A stretch of DNA of 64,000 nt, taken from NCBI GenBank assembly GCA_016584305.1, contig JACEEZ010019024.1, forward strand, positions 76,772 through 140,771. Reading direction: 5' to 3'. How positions within the stretch are numbered: position 1 is the first letter of the stretch; every line of letters starts with the position of its first letter. A model generated the notes under the pieces. The model did not search any database, was not told the DNA's origin, and saw only the letters and a list, made by a program, of their open reading frames with translations. Both the position numbers and the translations under genes were made by a program. Source of the stretch: Chionoecetes opilio (lineage: Eukaryota; Arthropoda; Malacostraca; Decapoda; Majidae). Positions 32,481-45,464 of the stretch are shown piece after piece.

Positions 32481-34064
32481 GCACGAATCAATGAACGGGA
32501 AGAAAAAGCACTCTGTGTTCACATGACTTTGTGATTTAGCAGCAGCGCAGCGGGCCAAAGCAGGAGAAGCAGAAAACAGGGGTACATTCTTGCTTCTCTG
32601 TGGGTTCCCCCCTTCGGGCCCTCATGTTCAGATGGACATTTAAAAAACCATTACGGGAAGACACGTGGGAAAAAAAGATAAACGTGGTGAAACCCCTCCC
32701 ATTTACATATGGTGAAATTTTGTGACCAGTATCCCTTAGTAAGCATGTAATGGTAAGAAGGAAGTCCAATGGGGCGAAGAACACAACTACCAACCCCCAC
32801 TTTTATGAAGGGCCCAATTTATCATTTGAATTTGTGCCCTGTTTTGATTGGCTCAAAAAAATAAAATATATTCGAGGAATTGGCTCAATCGCCCCACACT
32901 AACCATGGGACGCTCTGCACGGTGAATTAACATGGGCCCAGCAAATTTCTTTCATGGATTAAAAAAATAGAATGGAAAACCCCACGGGCGTGGGGGATGC
33001 ACGCGAAATTGCAAAAAAACTTGTAATTTAAAGGGTGAGTGATCCCCAAAACCCCCGCCCCCCAAAAACAAAAAGCGAAATTGTTCCCCTTATGAGTCGG
33101 CCAACAATCCCCTGCTCAGAAAGAGTCCTTTTTTTTTTGGGGGATTTCATCTCCCATCTTCTCAATTCATGAATCATCGATAAGAAAACCCCCCCCGGTT
33201 CGGGGAACGTCTCAAAATTCCCCCATTTTTGGGGTTTTCTTTTAAAAAAACACCCACATTTTGCGTCTCCGGGGTGTATTAGCCCCGTCCCGGGGTACGA
33301 ATCTGCGGGCCCGGGTTTCGAATGGGGTCGGGGCAAGTCGGCGACCAGAAAAGGGCCCAGGGTTTCCCTTCCTTCGGGTTTGAAAAAGGGGTTTAACGGG
33401 GAAAAACCTGGAGAAAAAAACCCTGTGGTAACCCGGGGGGTCAAAACTGGGCCCTTTTGGCCCGGGGGAAAACGGGTCTGAAACCCCCCACAGGCTCTAA
33501 GGGCTAAGCCACCGGAGGGAGATGAGAAACCGAATCCCACGCCCCCAGCTTTAGCGTATTCCCCCCATCTTAACCTTTTTTTAAAAACCCCCTTTGTCTT
33601 TTGGTATTTATCACTCAGAAAGACAAAGTTACACACACACGGGCGCAGTTTTTTCCCCTTTCAAATGGGGGAAATCAAACTGCTTTAGAGTGGAATGAAA
33701 AACCATGAAAATATCAATTTTTGCAGCACAATTGAGAAATTTGGGCCCTGTTTGAAAGTGCAAAGGATGTTGGTACATTCCAAGTCGCAAATTCAAAAGA
33801 AAATTTTCATATTTTTGATTGCACTGCAAATCCTTGATAACCCCAAATACCCGTAACAAACGAAGAACGAAGCTTCGGGCAGAACAATTTACCCCAAAAA
33901 ACTATCTTCGTTTTTTCCATGTCCGACAGCCGTTTATAAGCCCTCGCCATTAATTTCATTTTGAGAAGAAACTCCCAAAAGATTTGGTTTTATCATCATT
34001 GATCCCCAATTTCCCCCCAAAAAAAAGAGTGGGAAGATTTAGGAAATAGTAAACAAAAAGTGCC
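32481..34064. other. low-quality or degenerate stretch; possible SINE head at 33275-33345
   Basis: ACGAATCTGCGGGCCCGGGTTTCGAAT contains a B-box-like GGTTTCGAAT (normally GGTTCGAAT, here with one extra T). Long minus-strand frames at 33028-33636 are homopolymer-rich and unrecognised. No gene. Confidence 0.3.
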
Positions 34065-35410
34065 TGGGGGCCCCTTGGGGAACCCATGTTTTTGATGTTG
34101 GTAATTTAGTAGTATATATTGGGAAAAACAATGGAGTGAAAAAACCCCAAATCGGGGTTATTGCTGTCTTTTGGTCATGGTAAAGTTCCTCGGGGTGGGA
34201 CCACGCTTTCCGTGGTTTCCCAAAAGGGCGTTTAAACACTTCGACGGCTCCCCAAAGCCAACGCTTGAAAAAGCAACGAATTGGAAGGTTGGCAGGCGGG
34301 AAATTTTTAGAATATCGACCCCAAGCACACAACATACACACGCAACACACACACACACACACACCCCACAAAAAACACCCACACCCCCACACACACACGC
34401 AGGGCCCCGCACGAAAGGCGGGGGCCCCACGCAAAACACACATGCATGCACACCCCACACACAAACACACGGGGACACACAAACGCACCCCACACAAACA
34501 CACAAAAAACCTTTAAGTCCTTTAGTTACAGTGTAATGAAATCAGAAAAGACGGTACCCCCCAGGAGTTTTTCCTGAAAATCTAATACTCCAAAAAGGGG
34601 TTTTACCCCCAAAACCCCCCTTAAAAAAGTTTAAACCGACATGGGCCCAAGCCGCCTACCACCACGATTTTTTTCCCGTTTTTTTTAGCCTACTTCATAA
34701 AAAAATTGAATTTACATTTTTGGCAAACCCAAAACAGGACGGGAACGACAAAACGGGGACCACAGGGGCTACTTATATAGAAAATTTTAAAAAAGTGCGG
34801 GGGCTCTTCCGACCCATGTTTTTATTTTTGTAGAGTAGTTTTATAGGGACAAACAGGTGATTCCCCAAAACTCCAATCTTTTGTTGCTGTCGGGGGTTTC
34901 ACTGGTCAAAGTGCCTCGGGGTGGGAACCACTTTCCGTGTGTTTCCCAAAACCCTTGTTTTCCGTGTGTTTCCCAAAACACACACACACCATCACACACG
35001 CACAAAAACCGTCCATGAGTTACGGTTTGTGGAATGGGGCCCAAGGACGTTACCGCAGATTTTTCCCGTAATTTTAAATATCCAAAAATTTTTTTACCCA
35101 AAAACCCCCTTAAAAATTTATTAAAATGCATGGGCCCAACCCGCTTCCCAAAATACGTTTTATTTTGCGATTGTCTTACCCTATCCATAAAAATTTAAAA
35201 TGTACAGTTTCGGCTCCCCAAAAACATAAACCCACCCCCACACACAGACAAACGGTACTCCTATAATATATTAGAGGGGGACCAAGCCATTACCCCCCTA
35301 CGATTATTGCGTTTTTTGGGCCCCTACTTCATCAAAATTAAATTTTACAGTTTCGGCTCCCAAAAAAACGGACAAAAACCACACAGAGACACACGGTTAC
35401 TCCTAAGGAT
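34065..35410. repeat. tandemly repeated block with CA-rich segments, about 730-bp period
   Basis: 34065-34215 matches 34795-34945 (ACCCATGTTTTT..., CCTCGGGGTGGGA.CCA..CTTTCCGTG). 34510-34740, 35010-35240 and 35250-35405 match each other (ATGGGCCCAA.CC, TTTTAGCCTACTTCAT..AAATTGAATTTACA, CGGTACTCC). CA tracts lie at 34326-34400 and 34980-35005. Two and a half units. Confidence 0.7.
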
Positions 35411-36356
35411 TTTAGATGTTTGCACATGTTGAACTTGGAGTTGTTATTTGCCGACCTGGCGCCCTATCCAATTGGTAAAACTGGCTATTTATATGCTAAA
35501 AATTATTTTAGGGGGGGGTACGCTTTTCGTCATTGTCATACGTCATTTTTTTTCGCCTTTTCGGGTTTTCCATACCTTGGCGGTAACAACGGAGGGTACT
35601 ACATAACTACCAAGGTAAGGTTGGTAGAAAACCCTCAGCTTTTACTAAAAAGGGGCCCATAGGATATGTATCACCACCCAAAGGGGTGATGTCATCTCAT
35701 CATTTTTTTTCTTTCGTTTGCCTTTTTTTCCCTTTTTGGTTTTTTTAAACCTCACTTTTCGGGCACCCTTTTTCCCCTTAAATTTTCCTGAGTTTCAGCC
35801 CCCCTTTCCAGAAGGCGGGCACGTTTCCTTTTAAAGGGATGTACGCTGGAACCATCCCTTCTTTGCCTCCCTCTTCCCCTGCATCACCCCACACATGCAA
35901 ACAAGACAAGGTTAAATTTAAATTTTTGGGCTGGATTTTTTTAAACTCTAAGGAGGTGCAGGGGGAGTAGTGGTTACGAAGGAAGTGAAAAACTCAGGGA
36001 GCAAAAAATTTACAAATTTAGTAATTGCAAATGAGATGTTTGGAAAGGATGAAAAATTTGGACAAGTTTTCAGGTTTGGCCCTTTGTTTTTTACAAAAAA
36101 AGGACCTATTTTTAAACCCAAAAAGACTTTTATATTTTTTGCCCTTTGGGAAAGAGGGGAGCATGGGGGGCGTGGTTACTGGAGTTTACAATTTTAGTGG
36201 AGGGTTTTTTTGAAACCAAAAAGTCAAAAGATATAGAAAAAGGGAAATTTTTAGCTATGGGGAAAACCTAAATTTTTAAAGGGTTACGGAAAATTTCTTT
36301 CCAGAAAAAATAAATGGAGACCCTGAGGCAGGAAAAAGGTAAAGATGTGGGAAAAC
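35411..36356. other. spacer, nothing recognised
   Basis: An 80-residue plus frame (35420-35662) has no motif. The rest is low-complexity AT-rich sequence. Confidence 0.3.
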
Positions 36357-36500
36357 GTAGCTGCGCGTGGCCCCGGTGCTCATCTCTGCCGCAAATTTTC
36401 CCCTTTTAGCCTGTGGGGGTCAGAACCCCTGAACCCGGGGGCACAGGGCTAGTGTGACACCCGGGGTTTCCACTGGTAAACCCGTTTCCCCCGGTACCCA
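36357..36500 (-). mobile_element. SINE-A copy 2, body only, degraded
   Basis: Aligns with 6243-6400 (CTGCGCGTGG..., AGTGTGACA.CCGGG.TT.CCAC). The tRNA-like head is missing. Differences from copy 1 are dominated by replaced or stretched homopolymers. Confidence 0.65.
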
Positions 36501-36544
36501 TTTTCGCAGGGGCGCTGAGTAAGGGGGGATCTGATAGGAGATTT

Positions 36545-37380
36545 TTAAATGGATAAATGGAAAAAAAAAATAAAGGAAAGGTGGAAAAGGTTTTTGGCTA
36601 GTAACCAGGGGAGAACAAGGGAAATAACGGATTCAAATGGAAAAGAGTGATGGCATGGCCCCCGGGGGATGAAATTTACGATCAGGAAAAAATGGGGGGT
36701 GGGAGAGAGACATTGCAGTCGCTTATGTTCCATGTAAAAACAAATTATAGTCTTCAGTAGAATATGAAGGGAAGCTAAAGACCCCCAAAGACTTTCCTAA
36801 AAGATTCATCACAAAAAAAAGCAAAATAATGGTTTAGATACTTTAAAATGCATGTAAGTATGTGGGGGGATTGGAAACATAAGGTGGGGGAAAGGGGTCA
36901 TGGGGGAAAAAAAAAGGTTTAAAAATGGGTTTTGGGAAAAAATTAAAGACACATTTTATTAAGGGAAAAAAAACAAGATTTTGGGGGAAATGAAGAACCA
37001 TAAAGGGCTTAATTTGCTATTTAAAAAAACCCAAACAACCCAAATTTTAAACGACAAATTAATGGATCAGTACCCCTAACGTAAAAGGAAACCCCAAATT
37101 TTAAAGAGTTTTTAATAAGTGATTGAGTGAAAACAGGGGGTGTAGAAAATCCGACTTTCCCCTAGAATTTGGAAGGAAAACGGCCCGGGGAAAGCTGGGT
37201 TTGACCCAAATTGAGAAAATTTTTTTTGGAAACATACTAGAGTGACTTTGATGAGGCTATAGGTGCACAGGAGAAGGGGGGAGGGGTTGCAAAAAGAATA
37301 TATTAGGGAAGGGGAATTTAGAGATAGTCCCCAAAAATTTTTGGGCAGTGGAAAAAAGGGAAAAAAGGGCGGTCTCATAA
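36545..37380 (+). mobile_element. LINE-A copy 3, endonuclease part, degraded
   Basis: Aligns with 8750-9520, including GAGAGAGACATTGCAGTCGC.TATGTTCCA at 36698-36733, the MGDFNC region (unreadable near 36835), and the post-EN linker (ACTTTGATGAGGCTATAGGTGCACAGGAGAA at 37247-37277). Homopolymer-biased differences. Confidence 0.65.
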
Positions 37381-37464
37381 AATACTCTCCTCTTTCTGAC
37401 TCTCTTTAAACATAAAATAACCGCAGCAAGGGTTTCTTTTTTTGCTATCTTCTACCCCTTATTT

Positions 37465-38015
37465 TTAAACAATCAATCATTGGGGGCATACGCCCGGGGG
37501 GGGAGTCCTCGCCCACCCAAAGGACGCCCCTCCGGGGTCACCACGAGCGAGGGCCCCAGCAGGTCCTTTTCCCCTACCAAGCAGCTCGACAAAAAAAATC
37601 AACTTGCCCCACCCACGAGCCTTGTGGGCCCCCCCCTTGGCCCCCTCCCCCGACGGATTGTCTATTTCCCGAACCCAAACCCCATGGGGGAAAAATCCCG
37701 GGTTTAGGGGGGAGCGGCCACATGCCCATATAGACGAAGTTGGGGCTGACGGGGCCATGCAGGTAATAGGCCCCGATTAAATCTAAAGGTGCAATCGCGA
37801 TTTGGGCAAAGTAACATATCCCGCATACTCCATGATTTTGCGAAGGGCCCCTTTTTACCAAAGGGATCGATTCATCTCTTCAAGTCGCTATTTTGTGTCC
37901 ATGTCTCACAACCATTAGTAAGGGAAAAGGGGTCACAAGCAAATTAAGATCCCCGGGTTTTTTTGTTTCCCCCTGCATAGGTACCGACAACGCCAAATAC
38001 TCTGCTGGGGCGATT
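37465..38015 (-). mobile_element. LINE-B copy 3, 3' end only
   Basis: From the tail AATCAATCATT at 37470, GGCATACGCCCGG, through CGAGCCTTGTGGGCC (37615-37629), to GTACCGACAACGCCAAATACTC at 37981-38002. It aligns with 19605-20125. No RT core. Many G/C run expansions against copy 1. Confidence 0.75.
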
Positions 38016-40970
38016 TCCCAAAAAGAAAAAAGAGGGGGGGTAGTTTTTCGAGTAGCTTTGGTGAAGAAATTGGGTTTTTTAGGCATTGAACCAAAAAAAA
38101 GATTTACTTTGGGCCCCTCAAAAAAATTACAGAAAGATCAGAAGTAAGGGGGCCGGTTTTTAAAAACATGGGGGCCCCAAAAGGTGGTTGGGGGGTTTTT
38201 TTTTTTAAAATTATATATAATATATTTTATAATATATATGAAAAAAAAAAAAAATATATATATTGGGGGGGTTTTGCGTGTGTTGACCCCCGGCCCAAAG
38301 TGTTTAAAAAATAGGGGCGATTTTATTAGGTTTAAAATTTGCCCTAAGGTTTTGTAAAAAACTCTTGCGTTAGCCCGAAAAGTTTCGGCGCTATGTTGAA
38401 ACTGAGGGGGGCAAGTGGGCATTACGTAATGGCTATGGCAATGTGAAAACTTTTTTTTCATAGGGAAAAAAAGATAGCCGCCCAAATTCTTCGTAGCTTT
38501 ACGGCCCCGGGGCTTTGGGGGAAATTTTGTTTCATCCCCCACCTGAAAGGATTTTATTGGAGGGGGTATTTTTTTTTTTTTTTTTTTTTAAAATTTTTTG
38601 CCTATAAACGCCCGAGGCAGTGGGACCCGGGTCGGATGGTGGTTGGAGGTTCACTTTAAAGGGGTTTTGATGGGGTTTTCCTCGCCCGTGGTTTGGGGCA
38701 GGCAGGATTTTATAGTTGGGGCGCCCGGGATTAGAGGCTCATGCCCCCTCACTGTGTCCCCCGATGCACTCGCAAAACGGAAGGAGAGTTAATGGGCCCG
38801 GGCCATGTGGGTGTTCTTAAGCACTCGACGGTGCAGAAAGGGTTTTGGGGGTTTTTATCGGGGATCGAAAATCAGGTCACCCAGAAACGCCAGTCAGAAA
38901 AAGGGTAACCCCTCTGCTACCGCCTTCCCCCCATGAAAGCAGTGGATTTTCCCTTTACCGGGTAAGCTATATGATTTCTTACATGCGTAATAATAGGAAA
39001 AAAAAACCCCTGTCGTAAAGTACAAAAAAAAAAGCCCCTTTCTTTTGGGTATTTTTTGAAAAAACTAGGTTTGGGATTTTATGATAATGATTATGAAAAA
39101 ATTTCAGTATTTTTTTTTTAAAAACTTCCTTCCTGAGATAATGATTATCGGTAAAACACTTGTTGAAGAGTTTGAGAGAATAAGCTGAGGAGTTAGAAGT
39201 TAGGAAAGGGTCAAGAAGTTGAGCGTATCTGCAAAGGGGGTCGGGGAAAAGAGGTAGGATGTTTCACTAGCTGCCCCAGGTCATGGAGGAAAAGCCCAAA
39301 ATGAAGGATTTTCAAAAAGGTTTGGGCTGTGAAAGTTGACACAACCAAAAACCCGGGAGGGAATATTTAAATTTCAAATAATACATATTGCAGAAAAAGA
39401 AAAATTAATCAAGATGTGCTCCCTATTTGAAGTGAAACAGTCAGAGAATTACATAGTCTGAAGAGGTAGGTGAGACACACAGCACATACAAACTTAGTTG
39501 TAGATTGGCATCGAAGTCTGAGCCGTACGGTATTCTGAAGATTCAAATTTGTCGGAACGATTGAGTGATATCATGCGTACATACATGCCAGCTTTGGTTT
39601 GAAAATTATAATAGAAGAAGTAGTGTGGAACATGAAGACACATATGTTAGTATTTAGTGACATCTGGGTTTCATTGAAGAAAAAAAAATGAAGTTCAGAA
39701 GTCATGTTTCACAACTTAAAATAAGATTTTAAAACTGAAGTTTCCCCAATGTTTTTATTAAGAGATTTTGGGTGAGGTTTTCCCCCTCATATCATCACCC
39801 CGGGGGTTTTCTAACCCAGGGAGGTGTATAAAACTTCCCAATGGGCATCCGCAAAAGAAGGAATGACTCTTTAAAATTTAAAAATTAGCAAGGGACGAAA
39901 TAACATTGGGCCCGGTTCAAAAATTAAGAATATTTTTAAAACCCTTTAAACAAAATGGTTTAAAATGTTATAAACCCCCTTTGCTGTGGCATCAGTTTCA
40001 GGGCTACTGTAACTTATTTCTAGAAAATAATAAATCTTGGAATATACTCCCCTATCTTTTCCATTTTTATTTAACTGCCAGCATTTTCAGCTACCGGGTT
40101 TTTTTACCCCCAAAACCCCCCTGTAATTTTGGTTCCCTCTTGCTAAAAAGGGAACAAAAATTTTGCCCGGTTTAAAGGGGGTTTTTTCCCGCTTTGGGCC
40201 AAAACGTGGGGTTTAGTCACCATCTGCAACACAGTATTAGTCTGGTGGAACATTATCCTTTATCAACACTCCTTCCTTTAATAAGGAGTATTATAGGGGG
40301 AAAAAGTTGGTATAAAAAGATTGCTTCTGCTTACAAAAAATAATCAGTATCATTATGCAAAAAAAAGAAGAAAGGGAGATACAAATGATGGGGAAAAGAT
40401 TTAGATGGAATGTTTTGGTTTTAAAGTGACTTTAAAAAATGTCTGCGGATAGAAAAGTTTTAAACTATTATGTAATAAACTATAATTTTGGGTAAATGAG
40501 ACCTCATTGAAATATGTTTTTTTTTCTTTTCATGCATTTCACCCACTTAGTTATGAAAAGGCATTTCTGAAGGAATGGCTAATGTTCAAGGTTTGTGAAC
40601 ACTGATGTGAGGTTTCGATAGTGAAATGTTTACGCTAGAAGTCTTGAGGGAAAAGTCCTCACAATTTCACCTGTAGTGAGGGAATTTACTAAAATATAAA
40701 TTTTAAAAAAGGGAAAGGTAAAAAACTTTAAAATTTTTCGTATTTTAATATTTAAATTTTTTAAAATAAAAATTAAAGAACAAACACCAATTTAAATTTA
40801 AAAAAAAAAATGTAAGGAAGGGGCTTTTGGGCACAGATAAAATTTTAGTTTATCTGAAACAAACAGAGGTATTGAAATGTGCATAAAAATAATCCGAGGG
40901 GTTTAAACGTTTAAAATAATCTTTGACTCCCCGAGGAAGGGGGTTTACTTTTCAATTTGCAAGCCCAGTA
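38016..40970. other. long stretch without recognised gene
   Basis: AT-rich, with a TA-rich patch at 38205-38265 and T runs at 38570-38590 and 39111-39118. An 89-residue plus frame (39906-40175) and others have no motif. The text at 39400-39700 has better base balance but no similarity that I recognise. Confidence 0.35.
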
Positions 40971-40974
40971 GAGT

Positions 40975-41250
40975 TTACCCTTAGGAAAAGTGGTAGGTAA
41001 ATTTTTGGAATCTTTTTTTTTTAAAAAAAAAAAGAGGGGCATTGTTTTGGAAATGATTCCCCAAATGGGGTTTTACCAAGCCCCGGGAGGTCAGTCTCAA
41101 CCCAAATTTTTTGATTTTTATAGGGAGTTTATGAGACAAATATAATAATGAGGTTATAAAATAGTATACCTGGACTTTAGTAAAGGGATTTGATAAGGAA
41201 AAACACGAGAGATTCCCTTTAAATAAGGGTTTAAAAGTCATTTTAATAGA
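40975..41250 (+). pseudogene. LINE RT fragment, CR1/jockey-like
   Basis: VIYLDFSKGFDKEKHERFP-like text near 41164-41220 is the RT motif A block. It follows linker text and stops at the R1 repeat (41258). Confidence 0.5.
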
Positions 41251-41257
41251 TGGTTTT

Positions 41258-41402
41258 GGAAATTATCCACCCAAAAAACCCCCTTAATAATTGGTAGAGT
41301 GCTGGTTTTTTTTACCCCCCCCCCCCCCCTTTTGAGGGAGGGTTTTTGCCCCCCTCATTTAACGGGGTGCGTAGGGGTGTATATATATAATTATAATGGT
41401 TT
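41258..41402 (+). repeat. dispersed repeat R1, copy 1
   Basis: GGAAATTATCCACC...TAGAGTG.TGGTTTT...ACGGGGTGCGTAGGGGTGTATATA matches 48225-48358 in the same orientation. Contains an inverted pair (ACCACCCTCT/AGAGTGGTGGT, clear in copy 2). Confidence 0.75.
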
Positions 41403-42122
41403 AAAGGGTTTGGGTTTTAAAGGAATTTAAATAAATGATAACTACTGGGCTATTATAAAAATTAAAATTTTCCCCGTGGTTATTAAAACATTTGCACCTT
41501 AAAAAAAAATTTTGCACCTTAGTTGAAGCAGCCCCCTTTGGGTGCCGCCCATTAGATACTAGCCACTGAGATTAATGTACGTGGCTGGGTATTGGTGGCC
41601 GCTGCTCGCCGCCCACCGGAGAGGTCAGTACACTCCGAGCCCTCGATAGAGTAACATCTCTTATTAAATATACGTGCTTGTAGATATAAGTACACTTCCA
41701 GCCTCTACCGAGTTAACATCTCTTACGTGCATTTGTATATATGAGAGAATTGTATATAGACTATTTGCACATAGTGTTAAATCAAAGGACGTGTTAAATA
41801 CGACACACTGATTACATGGGGAACAAATTTTGTTGAGTTAGGTGTGACACTTGTTATTAAGTAATTTTTGGGTGTTTGATTCCAAAACTGATCTCATTTT
41901 TTCTCTATCACGTCAAGTTTTGAAACTGAAAGGATTTTCGTTTTCTTAAAAAATATGAAAAATAGTACATAACAGTAACAGTGTTATTTTAAAAAAAGTT
42001 GCAAATGTTAATATACAATGAAAAATGAAAGAAATAGGCATGAATAGAATGTTTTTTTAAACATTATCATGTTTTTAAAAAGGGGATAAGGCTATAATTG
42101 TGTGAAGGTTTAAGGTAAAAAT
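41403..42122. other. spacer with a short duplicated segment
   Basis: 41626-41683 and 41690-41745 are imperfect tandem copies (CGAGCCCTCGATAGAGTAACATCTCTTA against CAGCCTCTACCGAGTTAACATCTCTTA). No gene. It could be LTR-derived, but no partner was found. Confidence 0.35.
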
Positions 42123-43806
42123 TTACTTTTGTAGCTTTGTCTGGGTGTTCAACTTGAGACTATCGCGTTTGTGCTCCAACAATAGTCAGCCATATATGCA
42201 CATCCCACTACCCTGGAAAACGTTCTTCCAAAACCCTTCAAATTTTGGTGAAATCGTTCACCTTGCTCGTCGCTAGCAGCACCAAGATTTTCCGGAAAGT
42301 TGGCAAGATGGCTATGCAAAAAATGTACTTTAAAAACTCATGTTGCAACCAAGCGCTTTGTAGCTCTCCAATAGTTTCTGAACAATTTCTGTGTAATTAC
42401 TTGCACGTGTATTTCCAAGAAAGTTCTTGACGACGTCTTTGAATGATAGCCAAGCATTCTTTTCAAGGTCTGACATAGTACCGTTGAAATGTTCATCTTT
42501 GATGAGCTGTCGAATTTGGGACCATCAAACACCCCGGCCTTGATTTTTTCAATTGACCAGTCCAGGAAATCCCAAGATGATGTACTTCAAACATTTCGCC
42601 ATCAGTGACAATGCTTTTAGAAATTTTTTCATGAGACTAGTTTTATGTGCAGAGGTGGGAATATTTTTTTCTTCCCTGTCAACAAGTGGCTCATGTACAA
42701 TGTTGGGAAAATCTCCAGGTTTAAGATCAGACTCGGAGGCCAATTCGCCTAAAACCCAATGCTTCTTTTCGAGCTCTGCTATCCCACATACAGGGGGAAA
42801 GCAGGGATACTTTGTGTATCCACGTTGTTGACCAAGAAGGAAGGACACCTTTTTAAGGTCAACACAGATGATCCAATTGTGTTTGTCATATTGCAATAAC
42901 TCAATGACTCTTTTTAAACATCTCCATATTCTTCACGAAGACAGACCGAATGCCCAATAGGACTGCGCCAAACAAATTGCCATTGTGTAGAAGGACACAC
43001 TTCAAAGCTCCGCTTTGAGCTATCAATAAACAATCGCCATTCATTTGGATTGTAGATTGAAAGCCCTAATTCCTTCAGTAAACCAGGAATGTTATGGCAA
43101 AACACAAAACCGCTGGCACTTTGAAAGTACTGCAAAATGTACTTTCTCTGGTTCGAAAGTATGATACCTTCACCCCTTTGTTCAAGTATTTTTTTCCCCG
43201 GTTCAGTCTTGATGCTAGTATTTCTGAAGCTTTTTTGGATGGGCCCCAAAAATCACGTGCTAAATCATTCAACTCGTGCTGATCAAATCCCTACGAACTG
43301 AAACCTCGTGAATGTCAAAATCTGCCTCATTGCTGTCACTGCGTTCTTCAACATCACTCAGATCTTCTAGAGGAGGTAGTTTTTCGAAAACTGGGACTGG
43401 TATTTCAGCTGAATGAGGCATTGGTCTTATAGCTGACGGTATAGATTAGGATATTCATTTTACTTTATTTTTCTTGTTAAATTTCCCATCACTAAACAAA
43501 AGTAACAGTCTGTGGAATGATCTTTTTGCTCTCGCCCAAAACCCTGGGGATACCAAATGCCAACTTTTCACGTGTTCCTTTGGTCCCCCATCCGTAATCT
43601 CTCGACACACTGCTTTTCACACTTTGTGAGGGGCCCATTTGCTTGTCTTGATCACCGAGTTTCACTTTAAAATATGCGAAATATGCTTGTTTGACAAATA
43701 CGCTGATGCTTGCCCTCTGACTTGGAATGGTGAAACTACCCCATATATAGCAGAAGGAGTCAGGGTTGTTTAGACATTTACGACGAGACGTAGCAGGAGC
43801 AGACAT
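42123..43806 (-). pseudogene. broken copy of a multicopy arthropod protein, function unknown
   Basis: Minus strand from ATG at 43806 (MSAPATSRRKCLNNPDSFCYI) to a TAA at 42123, about 560 codons in several frames, no intron needed. N-terminal part: FCYIWG, FVKQAYFAYFKVKLGDQDK, GTREKLAFGIP and CYFC, giving a C-x2-C-like pair at each end as in a small zinc-binding domain. Acidic DLSDVEERSDS follows. The middle has WRLFIDSSKRS, GHSVCLREEYGDV and LQYDKHNWIICVDLK. The end has VKNFLGNTRA, DEQGERF and MADYCWS. I recall near-identical uncharacterised proteins in aphids, ticks and crustaceans, in many copies per genome, suggesting a mobile origin. At least five frameshifts. Confidence 0.75.
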
Positions 43807-44734
43807 GATCTGAAACAAAAGAAATATATACCTATGTAAAAAAACACTAAGCTGGAATAGTTACAAGCTTTGAAAACAAACAAAAACAGCATAAAACGAA
43901 ATAGAAATTACAATGGTATGTTGTTACAAGGTTAAAAGAAAAGCCATAACAAATCCTCCTAATTCCTACTATCCTAGCTTTCTGTTTGCAGATATTGATA
44001 GTACTGACTATTGGGAGCTGCACACCCCCTCTCACCGCACTGTCTCAATTGTAACTGCACAAACAAGTTGCCACATAGCTTTCGATGAGTCAAATCGTAA
44101 TCAGCTGGCAAGTTTTACTACAGCTCACAAGTGGAATTTTGCTTATCTGGAGGGTAAGCTGTGGAGAAAAAACTTGACGTGCTAGAAAAAAACTGACTAC
44201 AGATTGGAATCAGCATGCCCAAATTTTTGTCTAAATATGCTCAAAAATCTAACTCAACAATTTTTTTTTCTTCAAATTGTTTTCCCCCCTGTTTATAGCC
44301 CCGCGTCATGGATAAATTGGTGTGAAAAACCCCTGACGCCATAACAATAACTCCCAAACCCTTTGCCCTTCACGGGCGGCCTCGATCACGGCGACCACTT
44401 CGGGGTAACAAGACTGCAGTATTGATTAAAAGCCTACAGCGATTTCAACCCATATCCACCGATAAGATCCTAGTTAGTTGACTAGTTGGGGTATTGTGTG
44501 GGATGAAATAGACGATGAGTTTTATAGGTAAGACCCCAAATTTAAAATATATATGTGATATAAATTCCCACATTGGTGCCCCGAGTGATGAATATTGATG
44601 TTCATGTGACTCAAACTGGTCGTTGTGAGGCGTAATTATGAGCCTACCACAATTCACCTATCTTCTCGCTTTTATCGATAGGCTTTTACCTATCTACTCG
44701 ACAAAACTACCAGATAACTATCCCCTCTTCTTTT
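43807..44734. other. spacer, nothing firmly recognised
   Basis: A 90-residue plus frame at 43913-44185 has no known motif. TTGGTGCCCCGAGTGATG at 44574-44591 resembles an LTR-element primer site after TTCCCACA, but no LTR partner is present. Confidence 0.3.
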
Positions 44735-45464
44735 AATGACACTCAACAGTCTCCCTTTTACAATGAACATTCTAGGACATCCTTTACTAAAATTGAACTG
44801 AAATCTCACATCTCATCTCTTGCTAAAACAGCTTCTAAGAAGTTAGGTGTGCTGTGGTGTCTGCGTCCTTTTTTTCTCCCTCCCAATTGCTTGCTCTCTA
44901 CAGGGGGCTTATCCGCCCATATATGGGTATGGTCTCACTGTTTGGGAGGATCCACTCATACAGCTCTCCTAAACAGGGTTGAGTCAAAAGCTTTTCGTCT
45001 CATCAACTCCTCTCCTCTGATGACTGTCTTCAATTTTTAAATCACCGCCGCAATTTTTGCTTCTCTTGCTCTCCTCAAACCGTTATTTTCATGCTCACTG
45101 CTCTTCTGAATTTGCTACTGCATGCCTCCACCACCCCCGCGACCTCGCTGCAAAGACTTTCTATTCATTCTCATCCCTATTCTGTCCATCTTCCTAATGC
45201 AAAGTTAATCAGTATCTTTACTCTTTCATCCCTTTCACTGGAAACTCTGGAACTCTCTTCCTGTTTCTATTTTTCCACTTTCCTATGACTTAAATTTTTT
45301 AAAAAGAAGAGTAACAAGACACCCCGAACTAAATTGGCCTACCCCTCTGTTTCTATTTTATTCGCTTACTGTCTTCTTTATAGGGACTGGCAACAAAGCG
45401 GGCTTTGTGTTCCCGGGATTTTGTTGTGCCCTTGGCCAGTTCCTTGTGATGTAAAAAAAAAAAA

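Noticed and set aside
33028..33636. 202-residue minus-strand frame
   Set aside because: It lies in a homopolymer-stretched patch; the text is glycine/proline/phenylalanine-rich without any domain.
44574..44591. Primer-binding-site-like TTGGTGCCCCGAGTGATG
   Set aside because: No LTR pair or adjoining gag could be found; a chance match is possible.
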